A DNA stretch of 64,000 nt, taken from assembly GCA_026874595.1 (NCBI GenBank), contig CM049317.1, forward strand, positions 14,128,882 through 14,192,881, read 5' to 3'. The stretch is from Sipunculus nudus (lineage: Eukaryota; Annelida; Sipuncula; Golfingiida; Sipunculidae). Shown in pieces: positions 11,237-20,786 of this stretch; position 1 is the first letter of the stretch, and every line of letters starts with the position of its first letter. Below the pieces are notes generated by a model that was not told the DNA's origin, made no database searches, and saw only the letters and a program-made list of their open reading frames with translations. A program made the translations under genes and the position numbers.

Positions 11237-12224
11237 GACCAAGACCGCCTGCGGTTTGGTCCAAAACAAACAGGTATCCAAATAATTAATTACACACAGC
11301 TCCAAAACAATAGCAGTGGTACACATGCTCTGACTGATGTAACTCAAACAAAATAATAAAATACTAACTAAAAATTAAATACCAAAATACTTCCATCTAA
11401 TCAACACTACAACTTCGATGTATCTATTGTAATGGCTAAAACAATCAAATCAGGGTCCCCCTGCACATTCTTTTTACAACAGCTGAGCGAGCCCGCTCTC
11501 CAAGTAGGTTACCTCAGTAGGTCACATTTCCTTACAAAGGTAATGACCTAACCAATGTCCACTCAACTCCACTAATGACTCTTAGACAGTGCCTCTCTAA
11601 TCTTTCTATGGTTACCTGTCATTCATAGTGGAATTCGATGCTTATAGTATTCGGGGCTCGTAATGACATTTCACTTCTATTCTAGACTAAAGAAAAGCTC
11701 TGGCGATACCTGATGTCCCTTCTAACTTGGTGTTTCTCTGATGGCACATTACTTTACCCAAGGGCACGCTTTATCACATTGTTACCCTTGACGGTTCTGC
11801 CATTCTAATTATGTCACCAAATTTATGAGTCTGGCCGCCTAACTCTGAAATTTCCAGTCTCCTTACAGTGTCCGTCATATGACCACTTAAATCAAGTCTC
11901 TTATAAGTTTAACCTGTTAACCGGTTTCTTTCGACGAAAACCACGGCCTAGCCTTGCAGCATCGGCCGCTGAAGCTACTGCCGAATTCTCTACGTCGTCA
12001 TCAGCGTCCTCACAGTCATATAAGAATGCCTGAGGAAGGGTCTCCTATTCCCGATCATCCGGGTCGCTCCCGGATCGGGGATCCTCTGTCTCCACATTAT
12101 CCTCTCCGCAAGGTTCGCTCTGAGGGTCAGTAGTCAATCCCGGGTCATCGGCACCCACCGGTGGATCTCCTAGCAACACAGTCTCATCATTTCCCTGCTC
12201 ATGAGCCTTCTTCCTGATCCAACT
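11237..12224 (-). other. Gypsy 3' internal region
   Basis: This lies between the GPY/F frame and the polypurine tract. Fragments between 11950 and 12220 read on the minus strand as Asp/Glu-rich text, possibly the end of an acidic pol tail, but no continuous frame or envelope is visible. Confidence 0.45.
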
Positions 12225-12500
12225 TTAACGGGGTGGATCTCCCACATAGGATTTCAACTGGTCCATCTGGACAACCTTACTAGGTTTATCGAGGGCCTCT
12301 TGAATACGAAGATTGACATCTGTCACTTCATCAATCACAAGGTACGGGCCCGTCCAACCTCTGCCCTGTTTCTGGTTGCCCTTTGGTGGGTAATAGTACC
12401 ACACCCAGTTTGCAACGGGAAACTTCCGGTAGATTGCATTTACGTCATAGTTGCGTTTTTGCCGCTCTGATGCCTGCTTCAGATATTTCCTAGCACTCAT
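12225..12500 (-). pseudogene. pol: Gypsy integrase C-terminal GPY/F domain
   Basis: The 91-residue frame contains GWTGPYLVIDEV, the GPY motif of the integrase C-terminal region, followed by a beta-rich stretch and VVQMDQLKSYVGD. In Ty3/Gypsy elements this region helps DNA binding and multimerisation. It overlaps the end of the main integrase frame by about ten bases in another frame, so a frameshift separates the two parts. Confidence 0.8.
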
Positions 12501-13470
12501 GGGCGATCATAGTGGCCTTCTTCACCCAGGTCACATACTCGTTTAGGCACTGGGGTACCTGGTCTTTAGAGGGTCCTGCATTAAGCAAATCTATAGGCAT
12601 TGTCTTTTCTCTGCCCAGAAACATCAAGTCTGGCGAGCACTTGGTACTGTCGTGGGCGGTCGCTCGATACGCGGACATGACGTATGGTAACAAATCATCC
12701 CAGTTGTCCTGGTAGTCATTGACGAAACAGGACAACATCTGCAGTGAAGCCCTATTTGCACGCTCCACGATCGCATCGCTCTGCGGACGATATGTGATGG
12801 TCCTGGTTTTGTCAATTTCCAGCAACTTACATAGCTGATTCATCAGCTTTGACTGGAAATCAGGACCCTGGTCACTGTGCAAAACACGTGGTATACCATA
12901 TTTCAAGATGAACTTATGCATTAACCTCTCTGCGATGGTTTGAGCGGTATGGTCCGGAATTGCATACGCCTCAGCCCACTTTGTAAAATAGTCGGAAAGG
13001 ACACAAATGTTCTGATTTCCATTTTCTGTGGTCCTGAGTGGGCCTAAAATGTCCATGGTCACACGCTCCATTCGGTCTCCGACAGGACTTTGATGAAGTG
13101 GCGCTTTGCGGGGTCCCGTGCGTGGTTTTCTACTGGCACACACGTTACATCTCTGACACCACCGGATCACATCCTGCTTATGACCGGGCCAATAAAAGCG
13201 TTGGCATACATTGTGTAGAGTCTTTGTTATGCCTAAGTGTCTAGCAAGTCTCTTGTTATGAACAAACCTCATGATTTGCTTTCTTAAGGGCCACGGTGTC
13301 ACGAGTTGTCTGATCTTTGTCATGTCGTTACTAGGAGCCCACTCTCTATATAGTAAATTTTCCAGGATCACGGAATTGTTCCACTGGCTCCATAATGCCT
13401 TTAAGTCTCGCGATTCGGTAGCTATCACTGCCCATGGTGGCCTTTGCCTATCTCTTGTCAGGAGGATCAT
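12490..13470 (-). pseudogene. pol: Gypsy integrase: zinc-binding and catalytic core
   Basis: The 326-residue frame has the HHCC zinc-binding pattern, with VHNKRLARHLG supplying the two His and CQRCNVC the Cys pair. The DDE core follows: Asp in TMDILGP, Asp in HSDQGPDF, and Glu in the AIVERANR helix. All three catalytic residues are present, so this domain is the best preserved in the element. Integrase inserts the cDNA copy into chromosomal DNA in the nucleus. The frame is isolated from RNase H upstream and GPY/F downstream by frame changes. Confidence 0.92.
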
Positions 13471-13583
13471 TATTTTCGATATGGCCCGATCCTCTTGTTG
13501 TAGTTTCCGGAGGGCATCTGTGTCATATTCTTGACACCACTCCTAAAATGACTAACTGTCCGGCGAACTCTGTACGGTGTCAT

Positions 13584-13898
13584 TCACATTATCATAGCTG
13601 TTAGCCTGACTTCTCGTATGAATGGCTGAGATCTTTTTGTATCTGGCCTTAAACAGTCCTCCCTTTTACACTGCTGACAGGGGATCCTGCTTAAAGCGTC
13701 AGCGTTGGTATGCTTGGTCCCTGCTCTGGTTTTGATTTTAAACGAGTACATGTCTAACACAGTAAGCCATCGTGCTAACTTCCCTTCAACGTTCTGTAAG
13801 TTCTTTAACCATCTGAGCAACGCGTTTTCGGTTCGGAGAATAAAGTTTCTTCCCCACAAACAGTGTCTGAAATGCTTAATGAACGTTACAACTGCCAA
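13584..13898 (-). pseudogene. pol: Gypsy RNase H, C-terminal half
   Basis: The frame contains RTENALLRWL, where Gypsy RNases H usually have RTDH...L.WL, then GKLARWL and GTKHTNADALSR. The last is the conserved Gypsy H-x-N-A-D-A-L-S-R signature. A CxxC-like text (IPCQQC) follows, as in many Gypsy linkers before integrase. Asp-to-Glu change in RTDH is visible. Confidence 0.85.
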
Positions 13899-14101
13899 AG
13901 CTCACTTTTGGTGGTACAGTAGTTACGTTGAGAACGATTGAGGGTTCTGCTGCCATACGCAATAACACGTTCCTGGCCACCTTGAAGCTGGGACAACACG
14001 GCACCCATACCTTCACTACTCGCGTGGTTATCCAAAATAAACTGGTCGTCTTCAGTTGGATACGACAACAACGGAGCTTCCGTAAGTGCTTTCTTAAGCA
14101 C
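13886..14101 (-). pseudogene. pol: Gypsy RNase H, N-terminal half
   Basis: The frame carries LTEAPLLSYP, then FILDNHASSEGMGAVLSQ, where active elements have a D-A-S triplet with catalytic Asp. Here the codon is cac (His). GSRTLNRSQRNYCTTKSE follows and includes the expected Glu. Loss of the first catalytic Asp predicts no RNase H activity. The next half continues in a different frame. Confidence 0.85.
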
Positions 14102-14119
14102 TTCAAACGACTTTTGGCA

Positions 14120-14398
14120 CTATTCAGTCCATTGAAACGATCTCTTTTTGGGGTTCCCTGTAGTCAAAGCGATCATCGGCACAGCGATTTCCGAGAATCG
14201 GTTGATGTGTCTACGGTAGTAGGCCGCTAAACCGAGAAAACTGCGAACATCAGTTAGGCTGATTGGTACTGGCCACTCTTCAACTGCTTTGACTTTGTCG
14301 GGGTCAAAACTACGTGTCCGAGAAATGTCACACTGCGTTGGAATAAATGGCATTTCTTTGGTTTCAATTTTAAGTTGGCTTCCCGAATCCTCTACCAC
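14120..14398 (-). pseudogene. pol: Gypsy RT thumb / connection region
   Basis: The frame contains DPDKVKAVEEWPVP and RSFLGLAAYYRRHI, a block that follows the RT palm in Gypsy elements and leads to RNase H. It sits one frame away from the RT palm upstream, with the break near 14395. Confidence 0.85.
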
Positions 14399-14958
14399 AC
14401 AGTCATCAAGTTTTCTAGCGCATGGTCAAAGTCTTGTCCGACACATATCACGTCATCAATGTAAATAAGACACTGTCTCCACTGGAGACCTGGTAAGACA
14501 TTTTCCATAAGGCGTTCGTAGCTCGCAGGCGCGTTACACAGGCCAAACGGCATGACCTTGTACTGGTGTAAACCAAGATGTGTACAGAACGCGGTCTTTT
14601 CTTTCGATCCATCGTCGGCAATCTTGGGCTGCCAATAACCTGAGGCCATATCAAGTGTCGAAAACCACTTACTACCGGATATAGTGCCCAATGAATCATT
14701 GATCCGTGGTAAAGGATACGCGTCTTTCCGCGTCACGCTATTAAGTCGTCGGTAATCGACGCAAAAACGTACACCTCCGTCCATCTTTGTTACGAGCACT
14801 ATGGGTGAGGCCCAAGGGCTGTTACTGGGCTCTATAATGCCTTGGTCCAGAATCTTTTGGGCTTCAGTTTCGACTACAGCTTTCTGGGCCTGGGGTACCC
14901 TTCGCGGCGGTTGTTTAATCGGCGGGCTACAACCAGTATCAATTTTATGTTCAGCCAC
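14392..14958 (-). pseudogene. pol: Gypsy reverse transcriptase, fingers and palm
   Basis: The 188-residue frame shows the standard RT blocks: PWASPIVLVTKMDGGVRFCVDYRRLN, shortened here to its key parts (SPIVLV, R-FCVDYR-LN), then WFSTLDMASGYWQ with catalytic Asp, VMPFGLCNAPASYERLM, and the active-site LIYIDDV. All catalytic Asp residues are present. The enzyme copies the element RNA into DNA. The frame breaks soon after YIDD. Confidence 0.93.
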
Positions 14959-15255
14959 GTTGGTAAGGCCTAACTTTCCATCTGGTCCCAGAAAAACATC
15001 TTGATAAAAAAAATGGCTGCTTTTAGCGACTCATCTGATCACATGTAAGGTCACCAGGTACATTGTCTATCAATGGCTGAAAGTGTTCTGGTAATTGCAT
15101 GTCTTTGTGGACATCAAGATAACTGATATCTGTATTGTTGTCACTATAGGTAGCGGAATAACTTGATCTACCTCTCTAAACTGGGCAATGGGTGTTCATT
15201 TTGCCACTCTTATTTCTCATTACTGGGATTTATCACTGTGACTGGCACAATCTTG

Positions 15256-15536
15256 TTGGATGTATTGATTACAGTGCTACCAACAAGAAGTCCACTCTCT
15301 TTAACATATTCAGGGTCTGGCTCTAACAGAGCATCTGTTGGTATCTCAATCCGTAACTTTCCCAGTTTACATGGTATAGTTGCTTCATACTGTGATGGAA
15401 TTATCATGGTCTCTTTCACGTGTACCAAAGCGACACTGGTGCCTGACTGATAATGCATTTTATGAGGGATCCCTTTAACAATCAGTTCCCCTCTACCAAG
15501 ATGGAGTGGGGCATCGAGATGCGTCATCAAGTCAAA
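15256..15536 (-). repeat. Second copy of a 281-bp tandem duplication in the protease region
   Basis: Bases 15256-15536 repeat 15537-15817 with a few percent difference; both start ttggatgtatt. The unit is 281 bp, not a multiple of three, so the copy shifts the pol frame. It encodes a second version of the post-protease segment, recognisable by LGRGELIVKGIPH in both copies. Confidence 0.9.
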
Positions 15537-16051
15537 TTGGATGTATTTATTACAGTGCTACCAACAAGAAGTCCACTCTCTTTAACATATTCAGGGTCTG
15601 GCACTAACACAGCATCTGTTGGTATCTCAGTCCGTAACTTTCCCAGTTTACATGGTATAGTTGCTTCATACTGTGATGGAATTATCATGGTCTCTTTCAC
15701 GTGTACCCGAGCGACACTGGTGCCTGACTGATAATGCATTGTATGAGGGATACCTTTAACAATCAGTTCCCCTCTACCAAGATGGAGTGCGGCATCGAGA
15801 TGCGTCATCAAGTCAACGCCTACCAGTCCGGGATCCTCAGCTGGCACGACTACAAATGGGAAGTCCAGACTTTCCCCAGCTATCTCTAGATGGAAATTCC
15901 CATAACCTTCAAGTTCCATATGCTGCCCAGTTACTGTACTGAAAGTCTGTTCTACTGGGTACTCTGCAAGTCGTGTATGTAAGGGCATTCGATCATACAC
16001 CTCTTTACTGATTATACTGTGAGTTGACCCTGTATCAACTAAAAAGTTCAC
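15527..16051 (-). pseudogene. pol: Gypsy aspartic protease
   Basis: The frame opens with NFLVDTGSTHSIIS, the retroviral-type aspartic protease active site (DTG). Further conserved text includes FPFVVVPAEDPGLVGVDLM, matching the flap and the ILG-like second motif. The protease would cut the Gag-Pol precursor. The catalytic triplet is intact, but the 281-bp duplication begins in its C-terminal part and breaks the link to RT. Confidence 0.85.
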
Positions 16052-16123
16052 ATCAATTCCATTTATGCGTCCGGGCAGGTGCCATCCGGAAGCATCTTTT
16101 AGTCCGCTAGACCATCCAGGTTT

Positions 16124-16572
16124 TTAGGTGGTAGCTGCTCCAGGCATAGCCGGTGCACTAGGTGTCAGTGTCGTAGGTGCAGAAACATGTATGCCCCTTC
16201 CCAGTATAGCTCTAGGTGCTGGGAGGCCTAGGTGCCCAATGGGTGTGGACACCTGCGGAAATGATGAACCCTGTGCAATAGGTGTCGATACGTAACTACT
16301 TGGCATCCCAATTGGATTACCAATATTCAAGTGCACAGGCTGTGGCATATATCCAGGGTAAGTAGGTGTCGCTGGCGGCAATGCGCAAAGGGGTTATTTG
16401 CTTCTGACATATTCGGTATCGTGGCATAACCTCTCTGGCGCCTGCGATGGGGACAATTCCTTCTGAAATGTCCAACCTCCCCACAATAGTAGCAGGTACC
16501 AGGCTCCAATTTGTGCCTTCTCTCATTTATTGTCCTCTGACCTTGGCCTGGGGTCACCATTGGAGGGATCAC
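16124..16572 (-). pseudogene. gag: Gypsy gag C-terminus: CCHC zinc knuckle and Pro-rich tail
   Basis: On the minus strand a frame from 16572 contains CYYCGEVGHFRRNC, a perfect CX2CX4HX4C nucleic-acid-binding knuckle. A second frame (16124-16381) continues as a Pro/Ala/Gly-rich tail with repeated VSTPIA-like text. The part upstream of the knuckle is cut off by the hAT-like insertion at 16580. Confidence 0.85.
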
Positions 16573-16971
16573 TATTAGACAGGGGCGTCAATTTAGGGGG
16601 GATGGGGGATATATATACCCCCCACTTTTTGGCAAGGGGGGGATGGTCAAAGTAATCACCCCCCTCCCCCCCTCACCAACTTTTCAGAGAAAAATATCAT
16701 ATTGCAAATGAAATATATTAATAAATAGAATTAAAGACTTTGGATCCATTTACTAAAGAATGTTATATCTAAACCTTGCTTATAATTCACAAAATCACTT
16801 ATTTTCTAAAACATTATAATTATTTGAAATATGATTAAGTATATATATATAACTAGAATAAGGGCAGTCGACAAGCGACTACGTGTATCCGCCAAAATCA
16901 AAGTGGAACGGGTGAAGTGAGGCATGGATTGAGTGGTAAGGGGAAATAGAGTGAGGTGTATTGCATATTAG

Positions 16972-17807
16972 CATGGATGTCTGCAGCCGAAATGTGTATG
17001 TAGGTGGCGCCACCTGCCAAAAAAATTGAGAAAGCTAACCAAGATGTATAAACATGCAAAATTTTAGGCAGATAAGTCAAACCACTTCTGAGATATGAGT
17101 GATTTTAGCCTACGGCAGACAAACAGACGGATGCTGTGCAAAAATGGTTGTAGGTGGCCCCTCCAGTTTTGTGTATGATAAAGAGCTATGTGAGATCTAT
17201 ACACATGCAAAATTTGGCCCAATTGGTCAAACGGTTCCCGAGATATGAGCTTGGATGTCTGCAGCGAAAACTAAAATTTAGGTGGCGCCACCTGTCATAA
17301 AATCAAGAAAGTTGTCCCCGGATGTATAAACCTGCAAAATTTTAGGCAGATATGAGAAACCACTGCCGATATATGAGTGATTTTATCCCACGGCAGACAA
17401 ACAGACCGACGCTGTGCAAAAATGGTTGCAGGTTGCGCCACCAGTTTTGCGTATGGTACAGAGCTATGTGAGATCTATACACATGCAAATTTTCAAGAAG
17501 ATACGTCAAATCAGTCCGGAGATATAAGCATGGATGTCTGCAGCGTGAACGTAAATGTAGGTGGCGGCACCTGTCATAAAATCAAGAAAGCTATCCAGGA
17601 TGTATAGGCATGCCAAATTTCAGGTGAAATAGTCAAACCACGGCGGAGATATGAGTGATTTTAACCCAAGGCAGACGAACAGATGGACACTGTGCAAACA
17701 TGGTTGTAGGTGGCTCCACCATTTCTTGTGTATGTTATAAAGCTATCCAAGGGCTACATTTGTACAAAATTTTTTTTCCTGATCGGTCAAAGGGTTCCCG
17801 AGATATG
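16972..17807. repeat. Satellite array: three 279-bp units, each a dimer of about 139 bp
   Basis: Units start at 16972, 17250 and 17529 with catggatgtctgcagc or a variant. Each unit has two related halves; one holds gtaggtggcgccacct and ends gagatatgag before tgatttta, the other holds gtaggtggc-cc-ccag and also ends gagatat. The array carries the words cagacaaacaga and acatgcaaaattt. No coding frame is conserved. Confidence 0.85.
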
Positions 17808-17957
17808 TGGGTTTATGTGTGGAAACAGACGCACAAATGGAAACTCGGCAGAGAGGAAAGGTCAGAGGTCAAAACAAATCGGGGCGCAACAGTTCACATG
17901 TGACCCGGGTTTCGTAAAATTCCGCCCAGCGGTTACGGAGTTCTCCGGACACCTACA

Positions 17958-17986
17958 CGGCGGCGGCGGCGGCGGCGGCGGCGGGC
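17958..17986. repeat. (CGG)n microsatellite
   Basis: About nine CGG units lie near the right end of the Helentron-like unit, unusual in this AT-rich window. Confidence 0.9.
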
Positions 17987-18028
17987 CGAAAACATAGTAT
18001 CCGCAAAACTCTGTTTTGGCGGATACAA

Positions 18029-18031
<3 letters not shown>

Positions 18032-18076
<45 letters not shown>
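18032..18076. repeat. (TA)n microsatellite
   Basis: About 22 TA units directly follow the terminal hairpin of the Helentron-like unit. Confidence 0.9.
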
Positions 18077-18078
<2 letters not shown>

Positions 18079-18108
18079 TGTATGAATAGCCATGCTGGTT
18101 CATTGTTT

Positions 18109-18187
18109 TATAGATGGAAAGGGTATACACAGAAAAGTGGTTCACTGCCAGTGAACCACTTTTCTGTGTATACCCTTTCCATCTATA
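18109..18187. repeat. Perfect 39-bp inverted repeat with a 1-base loop
   Basis: The left arm (18109-18147) begins tatagatggaaaggg and ends gtggttcactg. The right arm (18149-18187) is its exact reverse complement, separated by a single c at 18148. It sits between two simple repeats inside the hAT-like insertion and shows no coding frame. Confidence 0.95.
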
Positions 18188-18236
18188 TATATAGTTGAAT
18201 ATGTCACTCAGAGACGCTGCAAAAGGTATATCTATA

Positions 18237-18270
18237 TGTGTGTGTGTGTGTGTGTTTGTGTATATATATA
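18237..18270. repeat. (TG)n(TA)n microsatellite
   Basis: About nine TG units followed by five TA units near the right end of the hAT-like insertion. Confidence 0.85.
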
Positions 18271-18313
18271 AAAAGTCATCCCCCCCAGCCTGAAAGAAAA
18301 ATTGACGCCACTG

Positions 18314-18581
18314 CTATTGGAGTATTGGTTGGCAGTGACTGGTTATATTCCACTAAGCTGGCAGGCCGCTGACTCGATGCAGTCGTTACACCGGTCTTGA
18401 CCTTGGCTGACCTTGGTTTACTTAAGTTCGGTACATTGGGGTAACGAAAATCAACTGACTCATACTCGACTGCGGCTGACAGAGCAGCTTCGAGCGTAGC
18501 TGGCTTAGCGAAATGCACGTGCTTTTGTACCTCTCGGTGGTCTAAACCTAAGATAAACTGTTCATTTACAAGCTCTTGCAA
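18314..18581 (-). pseudogene. gag: Gypsy gag, middle segment
   Basis: On the minus strand the frame reads ELVNEQFILGL...VQKHVHFAKPATLEAA, typical of the C-terminal part of a retrotransposon Gag capsid. It is frameshifted relative to the upstream capsid frame near 18590, and its 3' side is cut by the hAT-like insertion at 18313. Confidence 0.8.
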
Positions 18582-19279
18582 TGCATCATAACTGTGCTAT
18601 AGGCCTGACTCGCTAGACGCCTCAATGCATACGCGTAATCTCGTAAGTTGTCGCCTCTCTGTTGCTTCCGCTTACGGAACTCGCTTTTAAATGCGGTTTT
18701 ACGGTCTTTGGGTGCAAACCTCGATTCTAACGCCGCTTTTAATTCACAAAAGTTTTCGCATTGTTCAGTTGTAAGGTCACCTAGTACCCGTTGGGCAAGC
18801 CCAGTTAAACTGGCACCCAGCTGTAAAGCCTTTTCGTAATCATCCCAGCGAATCCACTTCGCAACTATTTCAAAATGGCGGACATAGTCCTCCCATTCAG
18901 TGGTTTCGCCGTCATATTTGTTCGGTTCTTTACGACCTCTCAGTTTTAGGTCATCACTTTCATTTCGTGGTGTCATAAATGGCAAGTCACATACTCTGTG
19001 TCCTAATGTCTGTCCCTGGGGTGACCTCGACCCCTGTGCATTCAATGTCAGGTTTACCTGATCTCTAGGTAAGAGCATATCATCGTCCTCTATCTGTATA
19101 ATAGCGGAATCTGTGCATGAACTTAGTCCATAATTCACCTGACCTTCACCTTTCATATATGGATTACGGAATCTGGCCTGTTGTCTACTTTCAGTCTGTG
19201 TTGCCTGCACTGGTAATATGGGGGTCGCGACGACCGAAGTCCCGAACAAGTCCACTAGTGACGTCTGTTGTTGTGTCAC
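18566..19279 (-). pseudogene. gag: Gypsy gag, N-terminal and capsid region
   Basis: The 237-residue frame starts at 19279. It contains a polar N-terminus, then KYDGETTEWEDYVRHFEIVA, and ALQLGASLTGLAQRVLGDL, the retrotransposon gag signature of helices around W-x-x-Y. It ends at a frameshift near 18590. Gag forms the particle in which reverse transcription occurs. The start codon choice is the first ATG of the open frame and is not otherwise supported. Confidence 0.85.
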
Positions 19280-20377
19280 CTTAAACTGTTATTTTACTCT
19301 AAACATTCCGAAAGTCAAACACAACATCTACTTCATTGTCAAAAACTTTCCAGAAATACAATGCTCAATAAACTCATCAATAATCATACCACACAACTGT
19401 GCGATGATATATTCTCTTTCTCTTCAACAAAACATGAAGGAACTTGTGGTCACGGAGACTATAAACTCCTAACTTAAAGCCACCAGACTCATAAACATCT
19501 AGATTAACTTGTTGTGCCAGAGTCAAACAGAGTATAAAATCATTATTGTTACTCAGGCCTATCTCATATATATTCATAGTTCCTCTAAACAAATTAAAGG
19601 TTCAATACATTAATCACATATAATGAACATGCACATTTGTGTCTACTCATCCAGTGCTGCCACCAAAATTACCATGTGCTAAATTCCAGTACCTGTATCA
19701 TCAAATTATTATTGATACCAAAATAAAGACAGATCAATCAATCACTGTGCCCAAATACTCAATACTTACTGGGCAAATTACCAAAAAAATGCATATTTCT
19801 GATTCATTTTGACCACCAAAACAATTCCAAAATATCAGTCAATTGACATACAACAGTTATACATTGATCAGTTTGACAAACAATGAAACATATCAAATGT
19901 CGATATTTGTACTGTTTGCTGGTTCCAGCACAGAAACTCAAATAATCTCCTCAGGTTTCATTACAAATAATGTGCGCAGTTCATTTAAAGCAGTGCCCAG
20001 CATTAAATAATATTCCTACTGGACCTTGGTCAGTGGCACCACCTGCCGGCCATATCAGTTACTAATGTGAACCTCAGAATTCCAACTTCAAGTCAGTGGC
20101 GCAATCTGTCTTCTACAACTTGAACTGATCTGTTTTCAGTCTTATTCAATATGGAAAATTACAGCTGAAGCGGGCAAGTTTTCAGGCTTATCAATGTTCA
20201 AAATTTCAATTAAAATGTCATCAATTTACTCCAAATTATCACCAAACGAGCGGGCTACCAAATTCTGTATCTCAAAATGTACAATTGCAACCAACACATT
20301 TTTATGCTTCCCCGGTGGCTCACAAAGAACAGCCTCTTAGTTTATGCAATTATAGCCATCAGATCTACCTGTCACCC
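19280..20377 (-). other. Gypsy leader between primer site and gag
   Basis: About 1.1 kb of untranslated internal sequence lies between the primer-binding site and the gag frame. I see no conserved coding text. Confidence 0.6.
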
Positions 20378-20395
20378 CCGCGTGCTGGCTCACCA
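20378..20395 (-). other. Putative primer-binding site
   Basis: Five bases inside the 5' LTR, the minus strand reads TGGTGAGCCAGCACGCGG. It starts with TGG, as expected for pairing with a tRNA 3'-CCA end. I cannot name the tRNA from memory. Confidence 0.5.
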
Positions 20396-20400
20396 AATTC

Positions 20401-20786
20401 TGTAGCGAACCGGGGTTTCACTTCCCAGCGCTACGCGGGTTCGGACTTTGAGGGTAACGGTATTTTAGATGACAAAACTGGGCCAAAGTTCATAGCTGTT
20501 CTGTGCAGCGGTCACTCCGATTTCAACGAAAGTAGACACGAAGACAGTAGCCTGATTAGAACAATTATTGACAATAAATCATAATGAATTACAGTTATAC
20601 CAGACTCGATATGATTAATAACACACAATTATATTTTCAATCCATGGGTCCCCGTATCACCTGTTCATTGCCACCTCCATATCCAGGGGCCGATAGTCCG
20701 CCATGATCTTATACCGGTAGGCTAAGATTAACTGTTACTGTAAAAACTCGGCCGACTACCAAGGGGGGGGGGGGGGGGTTGCCTCA
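20401..20786 (-). repeat. 5' LTR (386 bp)
   Basis: This copy is upstream in the coding sense. It aligns with the left LTR from TGTAGCG to taggctaagat, then skips to ctgtaaaaactcggcc. It ends in a 16-base G run (20763-20778) followed by ttgcctca. It is shorter by one internal block. Confidence 0.88.

Larger units (their letters stand above)
16885..18026. mobile_element. Helentron/HINE-like nested unit with satellite core
   Basis: GTATCCGCCAAAA at 16885-16897 is the inverted copy of TTTTGGCGGATAC at 18014-18026. The right copy also pairs with GTATCCGCAAAAC at 17997-18009 to form a terminal hairpin with a one-base bulge, directly followed by a (TA)n tract. Subterminal inverted repeats, a 3' hairpin, a tandem-repeat core and a trailing microsatellite are the published layout of Helentron-associated elements such as oyster pearl elements. 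Assignment to that class is inference. A TA-duplicating TIR element is the alternative. Confidence 0.55.
16580..18313. mobile_element. Nested hAT-like insertion inside Gypsy gag (1734 bp)
   Basis: The ends are CAGGGGCGTCAATTT (16580-16594) and AAATTGACGCCACTG (18299-18313), inverted repeats with one mismatch, followed inward by G- and C-rich tracts. The flanks ctattaga (16572-16579) and ctattgga (18314-18321) match at 7 of 8 bases, an 8-bp hAT-type target duplication. Gag text continues on both sides, so the insertion landed in an existing Gypsy copy. It encodes no transposase; its interior is mostly a Helentron-like unit and simple repeats. Confidence 0.85.
10605..20786 (-). mobile_element. 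Full-length Ty3/Gypsy LTR retrotransposon, coding strand minus, inactive
   Basis: Two LTRs sharing ends TGTAGCGAACC...TTGCC(A/T)CA lie at 10605-11222 and 20401-20786. They are flanked by a perfect 5-bp duplication tcttc (10600-10604 and 20787-20791), which proves one insertion event. On the minus strand the internal order is gag, zinc knuckle, protease, reverse transcriptase, RNase H, integrase and GPY/F, which is the Ty3/Gypsy order. No envelope-like frame is seen. Frameshifts separate most domains, protease is partly duplicated, and a hAT-like insertion interrupts gag. About 17 mismatches are seen by eye over about 330 aligned LTR bases, so the insertion is not recent. The total length is 10182 bp, including the 1734-bp insertion. 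Confidence 0.93.

Noticed and set aside
17377-17997. Overlapping open frames in the satellite array
   Set aside because: They follow repeat periodicity and are not conserved between units.
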